Assembly: GCA_963842355.1 (NCBI GenBank)
Contig: CAWJGC010000013.1
Span: 124,001 to 188,000, forward strand
Origin: JASHPR01 sp963842355
Lineage (GTDB): Bacteria; Actinomycetota; Actinomycetes; Streptosporangiales; Streptosporangiaceae
Reading direction: 5' to 3'
Length of the DNA stretch: 64,000 nt
The notes beneath the pieces were generated by a model. The model was not told the DNA's origin, did not search any database, and saw only the letters and a list, made by a program, of their open reading frames with translations. Below, in pieces: positions 42,253 through 50,892 of the stretch. Numbering within the stretch: the first letter of the stretch is position 1; every line of letters starts with the position of its first letter. Position numbers and translations under genes: made by a program.

Positions 42253-43631
42253 CCGAGCCAACGGAGGGCGGCGAGCCGGGGGGCGCGGGCGGCGGGGCGG
42301 GTGACGCTTCCGCGCTGCTGGCCGGATCGCGGCTGGTGCAGCTCGAGGTGCCCGACCTCGACGGGGGGCTGCGGGCGAAGCTGGTCTCGGCGGCGAAGGC
42401 CCGGTCCCCGGACGGGGCCGCCATGTGCACCATCATGTTCGGGCTGACCCAGGCCGACGACGTGTACGAGAGCCCGGTGTCGTCGGCGGACAACGGGTAT
42501 CCCGACCTGGTCATGCGTCCGGACCTGGCTACTCTCCGGCGGCTGCCGTGGGCCGGGGCGACGGCGGCCGTGCTGTGCGACCTTTTCGAGGCCGACGGGA
42601 CCCCGTGCCCGCTGGCCCCGCGCACGGTCCTGCGCACGGTGGTGGACCGGTGCGCCGAGCTCGGCTACGAGGCCCGGTTCGCGGCCGAGTGGGAGCTGTG
42701 CGTCGTGCACCGGGGCGACGAGACATCCGCCGCCGCCGCGGCGGATGACCAGGTGCCCCTGGGGCGGACGATGAACGCCTACAGCTCCCTGCGCCTGCGT
42801 GAGCTGCGGCCGCTCGCCCAGGCGTTCTTCGAGCGCATGGAGGCCGTGGGCGTCGGCGTCGAATCGGTGCACACCGAACTCGGCCCCGGGATGGTGGAGT
42901 TCGCCCTGGCCCACGCCCCGGCCGTCGAGGCCGCCGACCACGCGGCCCGGGCCAAGGCCTACCTCAAGGAGCTGTGCGGCGAGCGAGGCCTCGTGGCCAC
43001 GTTCATGCCGAAGTGGCGTACCGGCGCGCCGACGTCGGGCTGCCACTTCCACCAGAGCCTCTGGCGCGACGGCGCCAACGTGTTCGCCGCGCCGGACGGC
43101 GCGCTGTCCCCGCTGGCCCGCCACTACCTGGCCGGGCAGCTCACGACCCTGAAAGACTTCAGCGTCCTGTTCAACCCGTCGGTGAACGCGTTCCGGCGGC
43201 TGCAACCGGGAACGTTCACCCCGGCGACCGCATCCTGGGGAGTGGACAACCGGACCGCCGCCATCCGGGCCATCACCGGGTCACCCAAGGGCGTCCGGCT
43301 CGAGCATCGCCGTCCCGGCGCGGACGTCAACCCGTACCTGGCGATCGCCGCCATGCTCGCGGGCGGCCTGCACGGCCTGGCCGGGAAGCTGGAACCTCCC
43401 GCCCCGGCGACGGCCGACGCCTACGCCGATGACCGGTTCGGCCGCCTGCCGGCGACCCTCGCCGACGCGATCGCCGCGCTGCGGGACTCGACGCTCGCAC
43501 CCGGCCTGCTCGGCCGGGAGTTCGTCCGCCACTACCTGCTCTCCCGTGAGGTGGAGCTCAGGCTCTGGCGCGACTGGGAGACCGGGCAGGTGACCGAGTG
43601 GGAGCACCGCCGGTACTTCGAGACCTCATGA
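42249..43631 (+). CDS. Glutamine synthetase-like gamma-glutamyl ligase (1 of 3)
   Basis: 460 aa. Type-I GS fold catalytic residues are present: FAAEWELCVVH, SVHTELGPGMVEFALAH, TSGCHFHQSLWRDGAN (substrate His), FTPATASWGVDNRTAAIRAI and LEHRRPGADVNPYLAIAAML (metal Glu plus Arg). The GlnA adenylylation loop is absent. Members such as PuuA, GlnA3/GlnA4 and IpuC couple glutamate to polyamines, ethanolamine or isopropylamine rather than ammonia. This copy is the most divergent of the three in the operon. ATGA overlap with the SDR. Confidence 0.9.
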   Translation: MTEPTEGGEPGGAGGGAGDASALLAGSRLVQLEVPDLDGGLRAKLVSAAKARSPDGAAMCTIMFGLTQADDVYESPVSSADNGYPDLVMRPDLATLRRLPWAGATAAVLCDLFEADGTPCPLAPRTVLRTVVDRCAELGYEARFAAEWELCVVHRGDETSAAAAADDQVPLGRTMNAYSSLRLRELRPLAQAFFERMEAVGVGVESVHTELGPGMVEFALAHAPAVEAADHAARAKAYLKELCGERGLVATFMPKWRTGAPTSGCHFHQSLWRDGANVFAAPDGALSPLARHYLAGQLTTLKDFSVLFNPSVNAFRRLQPGTFTPATASWGVDNRTAAIRAITGSPKGVRLEHRRPGADVNPYLAIAAMLAGGLHGLAGKLEPPAPATADAYADDRFGRLPATLADAIAALRDSTLAPGLLGREFVRHYLLSREVELRLWRDWETGQVTEWEHRRYFETS

Positions 43632-43647
43632 GGGAGGCGCTCCGGAC

Positions 43648-45018
43648 ATGGATGCGGACCAGCAGGCAGCGGTAGAGAAGCGGCTGCGCGACGAGGGCAT
43701 CGAGACCGTGCTGTGCGTCGTGCCCGACCTGTGGGGCCGGCTGATGGGCAAGCGCGTGACCACCGACAGCTTCCTGAAGACGGCGCTGCGCTCCGAGGGG
43801 CTGCACGCCTCGCTCTACCTCTTCGTCGTCGACATGGACATGGATCCGCGCCCCGGCTACGAGCTGAGCAACTGGCACACCGGATTCTCGGACTTCCGCA
43901 TGGTGCCCGACCTGGCCACGTTCCGGCTCGTCCCGTGGCTCGACGCCACCGCGATCGTGATCTGCGACGCCTACGAGGAGGAGAGCGACGCCCTGGTGGA
44001 GGTGGCGCCGCGCTCGATCCTGCGGCGCCAGGTCGACCGGGCGGCCGCCGCCGGCCTGGCCTTCAAGATGGCGACCGAGCTGGAGTTCTACCTCTACCGA
44101 AACGACCCGGCGCAGGCGTGGGCGCGCCGCTACCACGAGCTCGAGCCGGTGACGTACTACCGGGCCGACTACCACATCCTGCAGTCGACCAGGAACGACG
44201 GCTTCATCGAGACGATCAGGCGGCAGATGAACGCGGCGGGGATCGAGGTGGAGTTCTCCAAGGCGGAATGGGGGCTCGGCCAGCAGGAGATCAACCTGCG
44301 CTTCACCGACGCGCTCGAGATCGCCGACCGCCACGCGCTGTACAAGAACGGCGTGAAGGAGATGGCCCATCAGCGCGACTGGAGCGCGACGTTCATGGCC
44401 AAGCCCTCCATGTCCGACATCGGGTCGTCGTGCCACATCCACGCCAGCGTGTGGGGCGCGGACGAGACCACGAAGATGCCCGGCCCTTCGTCGCCGCACG
44501 AACTCTCCGGCCTGGGCCGGTCGTTCCTGGCCGGGCTGCTCGAGCACACCCCGGAGCTGATGTGGCTGTTCGCGCCCAACGTCAACTCCTACAAGCGGTT
44601 CCAGAGCGAGTCCTTCGCCCCGACCGTCGTGGCGTGGGGGCGCGACAACCGGACGTGCGGCTACCGGGTGGTGGGCGAGGGCGAGTCGCTGCGGGTGGAG
44701 AACCGGATGCCGGGCGCCGACGTCAACCCGTACCTGTCGGCCGCGGCCACGGTGGTCGCCGGGCTCGACGGCATCGAGCGGAAGCTCGACTGCGGCGACC
44801 CGTACGAAGGGAACGCCTACACCGACCGCGAGCTGTCCGCCGTCCCCGCCACGCTGCGCGACGGGCTCGACAAGTTCGCGGGCAGCGCGCTCGCGGCGGC
44901 GGTGCTCGGCGGCGCGGTGCACGAGCACCTGGTCCACTTCGGGCGGCAGGAACTCGAGGCGTTCGAGCACGAATGCGTCACCGACTGGGAGCGGATCCGT
45001 TACTTCGAGCGCATCTGA
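43648..45018 (+). CDS. Glutamine synthetase-like gamma-glutamyl ligase (2 of 3)
   Basis: 456 aa. N-terminal beta-grasp VVPDLWGRLMGKRVT, then the catalytic region FKMATELEFYLYRND, INAAGIEVEFSKAEWG-type Glu positions (MNAAGIEVEFSKAEWGLGQQEIN), IGSSCHIHASVWG, FAPTVVAWGRDNRTCGYRVVGEG and RVENRMPGADVNPYLSAAATVV. The tail WERIRYFERI is typical. Probably adds gamma-glutamate to a small amine or amino alcohol; specificity not predictable. GAGGGAGG before ATG. Confidence 0.92.
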   Translation: MDADQQAAVEKRLRDEGIETVLCVVPDLWGRLMGKRVTTDSFLKTALRSEGLHASLYLFVVDMDMDPRPGYELSNWHTGFSDFRMVPDLATFRLVPWLDATAIVICDAYEEESDALVEVAPRSILRRQVDRAAAAGLAFKMATELEFYLYRNDPAQAWARRYHELEPVTYYRADYHILQSTRNDGFIETIRRQMNAAGIEVEFSKAEWGLGQQEINLRFTDALEIADRHALYKNGVKEMAHQRDWSATFMAKPSMSDIGSSCHIHASVWGADETTKMPGPSSPHELSGLGRSFLAGLLEHTPELMWLFAPNVNSYKRFQSESFAPTVVAWGRDNRTCGYRVVGEGESLRVENRMPGADVNPYLSAAATVVAGLDGIERKLDCGDPYEGNAYTDRELSAVPATLRDGLDKFAGSALAAAVLGGAVHEHLVHFGRQELEAFEHECVTDWERIRYFERI

Positions 45019-45030
45019 AAGGAACGACGC

Positions 45031-45075
45031 ATGGCTGAACACCTCCGCCCGGGCGTTCACGGGCACAGGTCGTGA
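45031..45075 (+). CDS. 14-codon leader ORF coupled to the third ligase
   Basis: ATG at 45031 seven bases after AAAGGA gives MAEHLRPGVHGHRS and stops at TGA 45073-45075, which overlaps the GTG start of the next gene (GTGA). It is either a coupling leader peptide or the original N terminus of the ligase detached by a one-base slip. No regulatory amino-acid run is seen. Confidence 0.4.
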   Translation: MAEHLRPGVHGHRS

Positions 45076-46478
45076 GCGCGCCGGGGGCCGCGTCCGGGCA
45101 CGCCGACTTCGCCCGGTGGTGCGAGGCCGAGGGCATCCATACCGTGATCGCCGGCGCCGCCGACGTGCACGGGATCTGGCGGGGCAAGCGGCTGCCGGTG
45201 GAGGAGTTCCTGGCCAAGATCGACCACGGCGTCCCGTTCAGTGACGTGGTCTTGGTCCTCACCCATTCCGAGGACACCGACGAAGGGCAGGAACTGGTCG
45301 AGCCGCCCGGCGGCGAGGCCTATCCGCTGTACTTCCCGCGCAAGGAACAGGGCTTCCCCGACATCTTCGCGCGGCCGGATCTGGGCACGGCCCGGCGCCT
45401 GCCGTGGCACCCGGGCACGGCGGCCGTGCTGGGGGACTTCCACCTGCCCGGCGGAACGGGCGTGCCGCTCGATCCCCGGATCGTGCTGCGGCGGCTGATC
45501 GAGCGCGCCCGCTCGCACGGCTTCGAGCCGAAGATCGGCATGGAGTACGAGTTCTACGTCTTCCGCGGTGATCTCGCCGCGCTGAAGGAGTCGGGCTGGC
45601 GGCTGGAGCCGATCCGGGCCCGGCCCTATACCTACGGCGTCTACGGCGGGAGCCTCGACGAGGACCTGATCGGCGGGATCCGCCACCAGCTGGCCGTCGC
45701 CGGGGTCAGGATCGAGGCCTGCAACCCGGAGACCGGACCCGGGCAGTTCGAGCTGAACATCCACTACGACGACGCGCTGAAAGCGGCCGACGACGCGTTC
45801 GTGTACAAGAACGGGATCAAGGAGATCGCGGCCCAGCGCGGGCTGATGGCCTCGTTCATGGCCAAGCCGCGCCGGGACTGGGCCGGGTCGTCCTGCCACG
45901 TGCACCAGTCGCTGTGGGAAGCCGGCGCCAACGCGTTCTTCGCCCGCGAGCCCGGCCGGGGACTGTCCGAACTCGGCCAGCACTACACCGCCGGCCTGCT
46001 GTCCACCATGCGGGAGTTCACCGCGCTGTTCGCGCCGACCCCGAACTCGTTCAAGCGGTTCACCCCCTACTCCTGGGCGGGGACCAGCGTGAGCTGGAGT
46101 CATGACAACCGGTCCACCGGCCTGCGGGCGATCACGCCGCACCCGGACGAGGCGCGGGTGGAGCACCGGCTACCCGGCGCGGACACCAGCCCGTACGTCG
46201 TGATCGCCGCCTGCCTGGCCGGCGGCCTGCACGGGATCGAGCAGAAGATCCCGCTCACCCCGGCCTACGAGGGCGACGCCTACGCCACCGACGATCTGGC
46301 GTCGGTGCCCTCATCCCTGGAGGAGGCGCTCGACCTGCTGGACGCCAGCGAGGTGGCGCGCGAGATGCTCGGAGCGGACTTCGTCCAGCACTACGCGGCG
46401 ATGAAGCGGTTCGAGGCCGAGAAGTACCGGCAGCAGGTATCGGAATGGGAGGTACGGCGCTACGCGGAAATGGCCTGA
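45072..46478 (+). CDS. Glutamine synthetase-like gamma-glutamyl ligase (3 of 3)
   Basis: 468 aa from GTG 45072. AADVHGIWRGKRLPVEEF at the N terminus, KIGMEYEFYVFRGD, EACNPETGPGQFELNI, GSSCHVHQSLWEAGANAFF, TPYSWAGTSVSWSHDNRSTGLRAI and VEHRLPGADTSPYVVIAACL cover all GS catalytic positions. It is more like ligase 2 than ligase 1. Three consecutive non-identical ligases suggest either a hetero-oligomer or a set for different amines. Last gene of the SDR-SDR-GS-GS-GS operon. Confidence 0.92.
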   Translation: MSAPGAASGHADFARWCEAEGIHTVIAGAADVHGIWRGKRLPVEEFLAKIDHGVPFSDVVLVLTHSEDTDEGQELVEPPGGEAYPLYFPRKEQGFPDIFARPDLGTARRLPWHPGTAAVLGDFHLPGGTGVPLDPRIVLRRLIERARSHGFEPKIGMEYEFYVFRGDLAALKESGWRLEPIRARPYTYGVYGGSLDEDLIGGIRHQLAVAGVRIEACNPETGPGQFELNIHYDDALKAADDAFVYKNGIKEIAAQRGLMASFMAKPRRDWAGSSCHVHQSLWEAGANAFFAREPGRGLSELGQHYTAGLLSTMREFTALFAPTPNSFKRFTPYSWAGTSVSWSHDNRSTGLRAITPHPDEARVEHRLPGADTSPYVVIAACLAGGLHGIEQKIPLTPAYEGDAYATDDLASVPSSLEEALDLLDASEVAREMLGADFVQHYAAMKRFEAEKYRQQVSEWEVRRYAEMA

Positions 46479-46530
46479 ACGCGCTCCCGCTTCCGGTCGC
46501 CGTCAGCGGCCCCCCCGTGGTCCGGCCCGC

Positions 46531-46590
46531 CGCGCCCGCGGCCTGCCTGGCCCGGCTCGCCGCGCCCGCGGCCTGCCTGGCCCGGCTCAC
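46531..46590. repeat. 30-bp direct repeat, two copies
   Basis: CGCGCCCGCGGCCTGCCTGG plus CCCGGCTC at 46531 and 46561. Non-coding, 204-bp gap between ligase 3 and the luciferase-like gene. Confidence 0.85.
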
Positions 46591-46624
46591 CCCTCCAGCG
46601 GCGCCCGCGTCGGCCGGGCCAGCC

Positions 46625-46661
46625 TTGACCCCCGGGAGCATTGGTATGATACTCAGACCAA
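46625..46661 (+). promoter_or_regulatory. Promoter and palindromic operator of the luciferase-like gene
   Basis: TTGACC (46625-46630), 17 bp, GATACT (46648-46653). The dyad 46641-46661 has TTGGTATGA and TCAGACCAA arms (8 of 10 positions complementary around the centre) and contains GGTAT-N7-AGACC, so repressor binding would cover the -10. Confidence 0.65.
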
Positions 46662-46682
46662 AGGCCTGTTGGGGAGGTCCGC

Positions 46683-47867
46683 ATGGCAGCAGCCGGAGGC
46701 GTCGAGTTCGGCTGCGTGGTGGCCGCCGCCGGCGCGCCGGGCGCCAGTGACCTTGACCTCTACCGCGGGATGCTGGCGGACTGCGACCTCTACGCCCAAC
46801 TGGGCTACGGCACGGCCTGGGTGCTCGAGCATCATTTCAGCGACTACTTCCCGACTCCCGACCCGGCAGTGCTCGTCGCCCACCTGGCGGGACGGCATCC
46901 GGAACTGAGCTTCGGCACCTGCGTGATCGTCACGCCGTGGCATCACCCGCTGCGGCTGGCCGGGCAGATCGCCATGCTGACCGAACTGACCGACCGGCCG
47001 CTGCACCTCGGTCTCGGGCGCGGCACCGCGAAGTTCGAGTTCGACGCGTTCGGCCTGGACATGGCCGAGGCCCGGCCGCGCTTCGCCGAAACGTGGGACA
47101 TCCTGCGGCACGCGATGACCGGCGAGCCGTTCAGCTACGCGGGCTCGCACCTGACCGTCGGCGAGCAGATCCGGATCCGGCCCGCGCCGCGGACCGGGCA
47201 ACTGCACTTCTACGGGGCCATCGGGAGCCCGGACAGCGCCGGCATCATGGCCAGGCTCGGCCTGCCCCCGCTGTGCAACACGATCGGCGACCTCCAGCGG
47301 CAGACCGACACGCTCCGGACCTGGGCCGCCGCGGCCGCCGCGACGGGCGCGGACACCTCCGGCGTCACCTTCCCCATCATGATCGATTGCATCGTCGAGG
47401 ACACCGACGAGGAGGCGATCAGCGAAGCCTGCCGGTACAAGCCGCGGTTCATGCGGGCGCAGATCGACCACTACGCGCCGCGCGCCACGGACTGGGCCAA
47501 CACGGCGGGCTACGAGGCCTGGCAGCGGATCTTCTCGGGGATGGAGAAGCGGACCCGTCCGGAGGGCATCGTGCCCTGGTGCGAGTGGCAGCTGATCGGC
47601 TCGGCCGAGACGGTCCTACGGAAGCTGGAAGCCTATCTGGACGTCGGCTTCAACCACATCATCCTCCACTTCGCCACCCCCGAGATTCCGGTCGACGTGC
47701 GGCACGAGTGGGCCATCCGGTTCGCCCGTGACGTGGCCCCCCGGGTCAGCCCGCGGTTCAGCGCGGCCCCCGCGGCCCCCGCGGCCCCCGCGGCCCCCGC
47801 GGCCCCCGCGGCCCCCGCGGCCCCCGCGGCCCCCGCGGCCCCCGCGGCGAGCGTACGGGCTTTGTGA
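46683..47867 (+). CDS. Luciferase-like (LLM-class) flavin-dependent oxidoreductase
   Basis: 394 aa. TIM-barrel LLM features: LYAQLGYGTAWVLEHHFSDYFPTPDPAVLVAHLA (the EHHF motif of bacterial luciferase relatives), LSFGTCVIVTPWHHPLRLAGQIAMLTELTDRPLHLGLGRGTAKFEF and a C-terminal FNHIILHFATPEIPVD. It uses FMNH2 or F420 to oxidise or desaturate a small substrate; which cofactor is unclear. The tail is ten AAP repeats from an expanded 9-bp microsatellite. GGAGGTCCGC precedes ATG. An alpha/beta hydrolase follows 34 bases later. Confidence 0.92.
   Translation: MAAAGGVEFGCVVAAAGAPGASDLDLYRGMLADCDLYAQLGYGTAWVLEHHFSDYFPTPDPAVLVAHLAGRHPELSFGTCVIVTPWHHPLRLAGQIAMLTELTDRPLHLGLGRGTAKFEFDAFGLDMAEARPRFAETWDILRHAMTGEPFSYAGSHLTVGEQIRIRPAPRTGQLHFYGAIGSPDSAGIMARLGLPPLCNTIGDLQRQTDTLRTWAAAAAATGADTSGVTFPIMIDCIVEDTDEEAISEACRYKPRFMRAQIDHYAPRATDWANTAGYEAWQRIFSGMEKRTRPEGIVPWCEWQLIGSAETVLRKLEAYLDVGFNHIILHFATPEIPVDVRHEWAIRFARDVAPRVSPRFSAAPAAPAAPAAPAAPAAPAAPAAPAAPAASVRAL
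47762..47850. repeat. 9-bp microsatellite, about ten copies, coding (AAP)n
   Basis: GCGGCCCCC repeated head to tail; being a multiple of three it extends the C terminus of the luciferase-like protein as Ala-Ala-Pro repeats. A candidate site for length variation. Confidence 0.95.
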
Positions 47868-47901
47868 CCCGCCAGGTGATCCGCCAGGAAAGAGACCGCC
47901 C

Positions 47902-48705
47902 ATGACCGAGCAGTTGCGCGTCAACGACGTCACGTTCTCGGTGGAAGCCGCGGGCAGCGGGCCGCCGGTCGTGTTCATCCACGGCTGGAGCATGAGCGGC
48001 CGGTTCTTCCGGCGCCAGCTCGCCGGCCTGTCCGACCGCTTCGCCGTGGTCGTCCCCGACCTGCGCGGCCACGGCGCCTCCGAGAAGGTCCTGCGGGGTC
48101 ACACGGTGCCGCAGTACGCCGCGGACCTGCACGCGATCCTGGCGGCGCGGCGGGCCGAGCGACCGGTGCTCGTCGGCTGGTCGATGGGGGCGATGGTCGG
48201 CTACGAGTACCTGCGCGCCTACGGGCGGGACGCCGTCGCCGGGCTCGTCGTCGTCGACCAGCCGCCGTCCGATTTCGCCTGGGACGGCTATGAGTTCGGG
48301 GTATTCAGCATGGCGGCCCTGCGGGACATGAACGAGCAGGTGCAGCAGGACCAGGCCGCGGTCGTGGCCGAGTTCACCCAGCTCATGCTGCACAAGCCGG
48401 ACGAGGAGACGCTGGCGTGGATGGCGGCCGAGATCCTCAAGGTCCCGCCGGTCATCGCCAGCACGATCCTGCTCGACCAGACCTTGCGCGACTACCGCGA
48501 TTTCCTCCCGCAGATCGACGTGCCGGCGCTGGTGCTGTTCGGCGAGGACGACAAGCTCACCAGCCCGCGGGCGGGCGAGTACATCGCCGAACGCATCCCG
48601 GACAGCCGGCTGCGCACGTTCGCCGCGTCCAGCCACTGCCCGTTCTGGGAAGAGGCCGACGCGTTCAACGAGGCGCTCGCCGCGTTCGCCGCCGACCTGC
48701 GGTGA
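47902..48705 (+). CDS. Alpha/beta-hydrolase
   Basis: 267 aa. VVFIHGWSMSGRFFRRQL (oxyanion HGW), VVPDLRGHGASEK, nucleophile elbow VLVGWSMGAMVGYEYL, catalytic Asp region LVLFGEDDKLTSP and His in FAASSHCPFWEEADAF. This is the peroxidase/lactonase-like subgroup near haloperoxidases and arylesterases. Downstream of the luciferase-like gene and probably co-transcribed. Confidence 0.92.
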   Translation: MTEQLRVNDVTFSVEAAGSGPPVVFIHGWSMSGRFFRRQLAGLSDRFAVVVPDLRGHGASEKVLRGHTVPQYAADLHAILAARRAERPVLVGWSMGAMVGYEYLRAYGRDAVAGLVVVDQPPSDFAWDGYEFGVFSMAALRDMNEQVQQDQAAVVAEFTQLMLHKPDEETLAWMAAEILKVPPVIASTILLDQTLRDYRDFLPQIDVPALVLFGEDDKLTSPRAGEYIAERIPDSRLRTFAASSHCPFWEEADAFNEALAAFAADLR

Positions 48706-48766
48706 GCCCCCGAGCACGCCTCGGCCGGAGTTGCGCCGTTCGATTCGGTCTGCGGTGCTCGGCCGT

Positions 48767-48813
48767 TTAGTGGAGACTTTTTAGCGATATGCGCTGAAAG
48801 ACCTCCACGCTAA
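48767..48813. terminator. Imperfect hairpin between convergent genes
   Basis: GTGGAG (48770-48775) pairs with CTCCAC (48803-48808), with TTA/TAA outside and AGCG/CGCT inside the loop. It probably serves both the hydrolase and the GlpD gene. Confidence 0.4.
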
Positions 48814-48849
48814 CGCGATCATGCTGAGGCGGCGGGCGCTATGCCGGGA

Positions 48850-50892
48850 TTATGCGGTTTGTGATTGATTTCGGAGGGCCGGAACGTGGCCTTCCGCCGT
48901 CCGAAACTCGAGGCAGCGGATCGCTTTCCACCCGCGCATTATCCAGTCATCGCGTGGGCGCCCAGCCCTCCTCGCCCGCGCGCAGACAACCCAGCCGCGG
49001 GGACGGCCAGGCACGTCGCTCGACACAAATAAGAGCAACGCCGGTAACGGCCCGTAGAACGGGATCGGGTCGGGCACCGCCGCGTGCGCCTGGTAGGCGT
49101 GCAGGTCGTCGGGCTCGGCCTGGCCGGCCAGGTCAGCGGCCACGGCGTCGCGGTACCGGGCGATCTCCTGGCCGGTCCGCGCCTGGTCCCAGCCGAGCTC
49201 CGGGGCGATCAGCGCGGCGGCGTGCGGCGCGGCCGCCAGGCCGCGGTCGCGGACCTCGATCGCGGTCCGGGTGCGGCGGGCCAGCACGTCGTCGAGCCGC
49301 ATCGCGCCCTCGTGCGTGGCCGCGTAGACGAACTCGGCCGCGAGATAGCCGCCGGCCCCCTCGACCGGCCGGCCGAGTTCCGGCCGCTTGCGGACGAGGC
49401 GGAGCAGGTCATCAACGCACGACCCGTAACGCCCGAGCAGGCGCTCGATCACCTCGGCCGGCAGGCCGCTGCCGGAGGCCAGTCGCTGCCGCCCGGCCCA
49501 GCGCTCGCGGTACCCGGCCGCGCCCAGCAGCGGCAGCGCGTCCGTGCGCGACGGCGGGACCGGCTGCGGCAGGTCGCGGGCCGCGGCGTCGATGAGGTCG
49601 CGGGCCATCACCCGGTACGTCGTGAACTTGCCGCCCGCGATCGCGGTCAGCCCGGGCGCGACGGGACTGACCGAGTGCTCGCGGCTGAGGCGGGTGGTGT
49701 CCCCGGCTTTCGGCGCGGCCACCAGCGGCCGCAGGCCCGCGAACACCCCCTCGATGTCGGCGTGGCTGAGCGGGTGGCGCAGCATCCGGTTGACCTTGGC
49801 CAGCAGGTAGTCGATGTCCGCGCGGCTCGCCGCGGGGCGGCCGGGGTCGTGGCGCCACTCGGTGTCGGTGTCGCCGATGATCCAGTGGTCACCCCACGGG
49901 ATCACGAACAGGACGCTCTTCTCGGTGCGGGCGAGCAGCCCGGTGCCCATCCGGATGCGGGCGCGCGGGACCACGATGTGCACGCCCTTGGACGGCCGGA
50001 CCCGCAGGCCGGTACTCCGCCCGGCCGGCCCTTCCTGCCCGGCCGGCCCTTCCTGCCCGGCCGGCCCGTACTCCGGGAACCAGCGGCCGGTGGTCCAGGC
50101 CCCGGTCGCGAGCACCACGTGCCGGGCGCGGATGGTCAGGTCAGAACCCTCGAGCAGGTCACGCGCCATGACCCCGGTGACCCGCCCGCCTTCGGCGCGC
50201 AACCCGTCCACCCGCACGTTGGTGGCCAGCGCCGTACCGTGACCGGCGGCGGTCCTGGCCAGGCAGGCGACCATCCGAGCGTCGTCTTCCTGCGCGTCGT
50301 AGAACGTCACGGCCCCGACCAGGGCGTCGCGCCTGAGGGCCGGGGCCAGCCGCAGGGCGGCCGTTCTGGAAAGGTGGCGAGCGCCGGGCAGGGCGCGTCG
50401 TCCTCCCATGCTGTCGTAGAGCAGCAGCCCGGCGCCCACGTAGGGCCGTTCCCACCCGCGGTGCGTGAGCGGCCAGAGGAAGGGCACGGGCCGCACCAGG
50501 TGCGGCGCCAGTTCGGTCAGCAGCAGCGTGCGTTCCCGCAAGGCCTCGCGGACCAGCCCGAAGTCGAGCATCTCCAGGTAGCGCAGCCCGCCGTGGATGA
50601 GCTTGCTCGACTTGCTCGACGCGCCGGCCGCGTAGTCGCGGGCCTCGACCAGGGCCACGGACAGACCGCGGGTCGCGGCGTCGAGCGCGGCGCCGGCTCC
50701 GGTCACGCCGCCGCCGACTACGAGGATGTCGAACTCCTCGCGGGCCATCCGCCCCAGCGACCAGGCCCGGTGGCGCGGGTCCAGGGCCGTGAGGTTCAGC
50801 GCCGCGAGTTCCCGCGTCGCGGCGTCCGGGGGCCGGAGGTCGTGGCCCGCCGCGGTGGCCCGGGCCGCGGGATCCTGGGCGGGTCCGGTCAT
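48850..50892 (-). CDS. glpD: FAD-dependent glycerol-3-phosphate dehydrogenase (GlpD-like), extended at both ends
   Basis: 680 aa, about 100 longer than usual GlpD. The FAD fold ILVVGGGVTGAGAALDAATRG is followed by VEARDYAAGASSKSSKLIHGGLRYLE, a signature of the family, then VIPWGDHWIIGDTDTEW, IAGGKFTTYRVMARD and the C-terminal DAO_C domain (GAMRLDDVLARRTRTAIEVRDRG). It oxidises sn-glycerol-3-phosphate to DHAP and passes electrons to quinone at the membrane. The last 65 residues after PDPIPFYGPL do not look conserved and may be read-through past a lost stop. The insert GPAGQEGPAGQE comes from an 18-bp repeat. Last gene of the six-gene operon; ATGA overlap with glpK-like. Confidence 0.9.
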   Translation of the reverse strand: MTGPAQDPAARATAAGHDLRPPDAATRELAALNLTALDPRHRAWSLGRMAREEFDILVVGGGVTGAGAALDAATRGLSVALVEARDYAAGASSKSSKLIHGGLRYLEMLDFGLVREALRERTLLLTELAPHLVRPVPFLWPLTHRGWERPYVGAGLLLYDSMGGRRALPGARHLSRTAALRLAPALRRDALVGAVTFYDAQEDDARMVACLARTAAGHGTALATNVRVDGLRAEGGRVTGVMARDLLEGSDLTIRARHVVLATGAWTTGRWFPEYGPAGQEGPAGQEGPAGRSTGLRVRPSKGVHIVVPRARIRMGTGLLARTEKSVLFVIPWGDHWIIGDTDTEWRHDPGRPAASRADIDYLLAKVNRMLRHPLSHADIEGVFAGLRPLVAAPKAGDTTRLSREHSVSPVAPGLTAIAGGKFTTYRVMARDLIDAAARDLPQPVPPSRTDALPLLGAAGYRERWAGRQRLASGSGLPAEVIERLLGRYGSCVDDLLRLVRKRPELGRPVEGAGGYLAAEFVYAATHEGAMRLDDVLARRTRTAIEVRDRGLAAAPHAAALIAPELGWDQARTGQEIARYRDAVAADLAGQAEPDDLHAYQAHAAVPDPIPFYGPLPALLLFVSSDVPGRPRGWVVCARARRAGRPRDDWIMRGWKAIRCLEFRTAEGHVPALRNQSQTA

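Noticed and set aside
42249..46478. Ordinary ammonia-assimilating glutamine synthetases
   Set aside because: Three in tandem, no adenylylation loop, and catabolic context with SDRs favour gamma-glutamyl-amine ligases.
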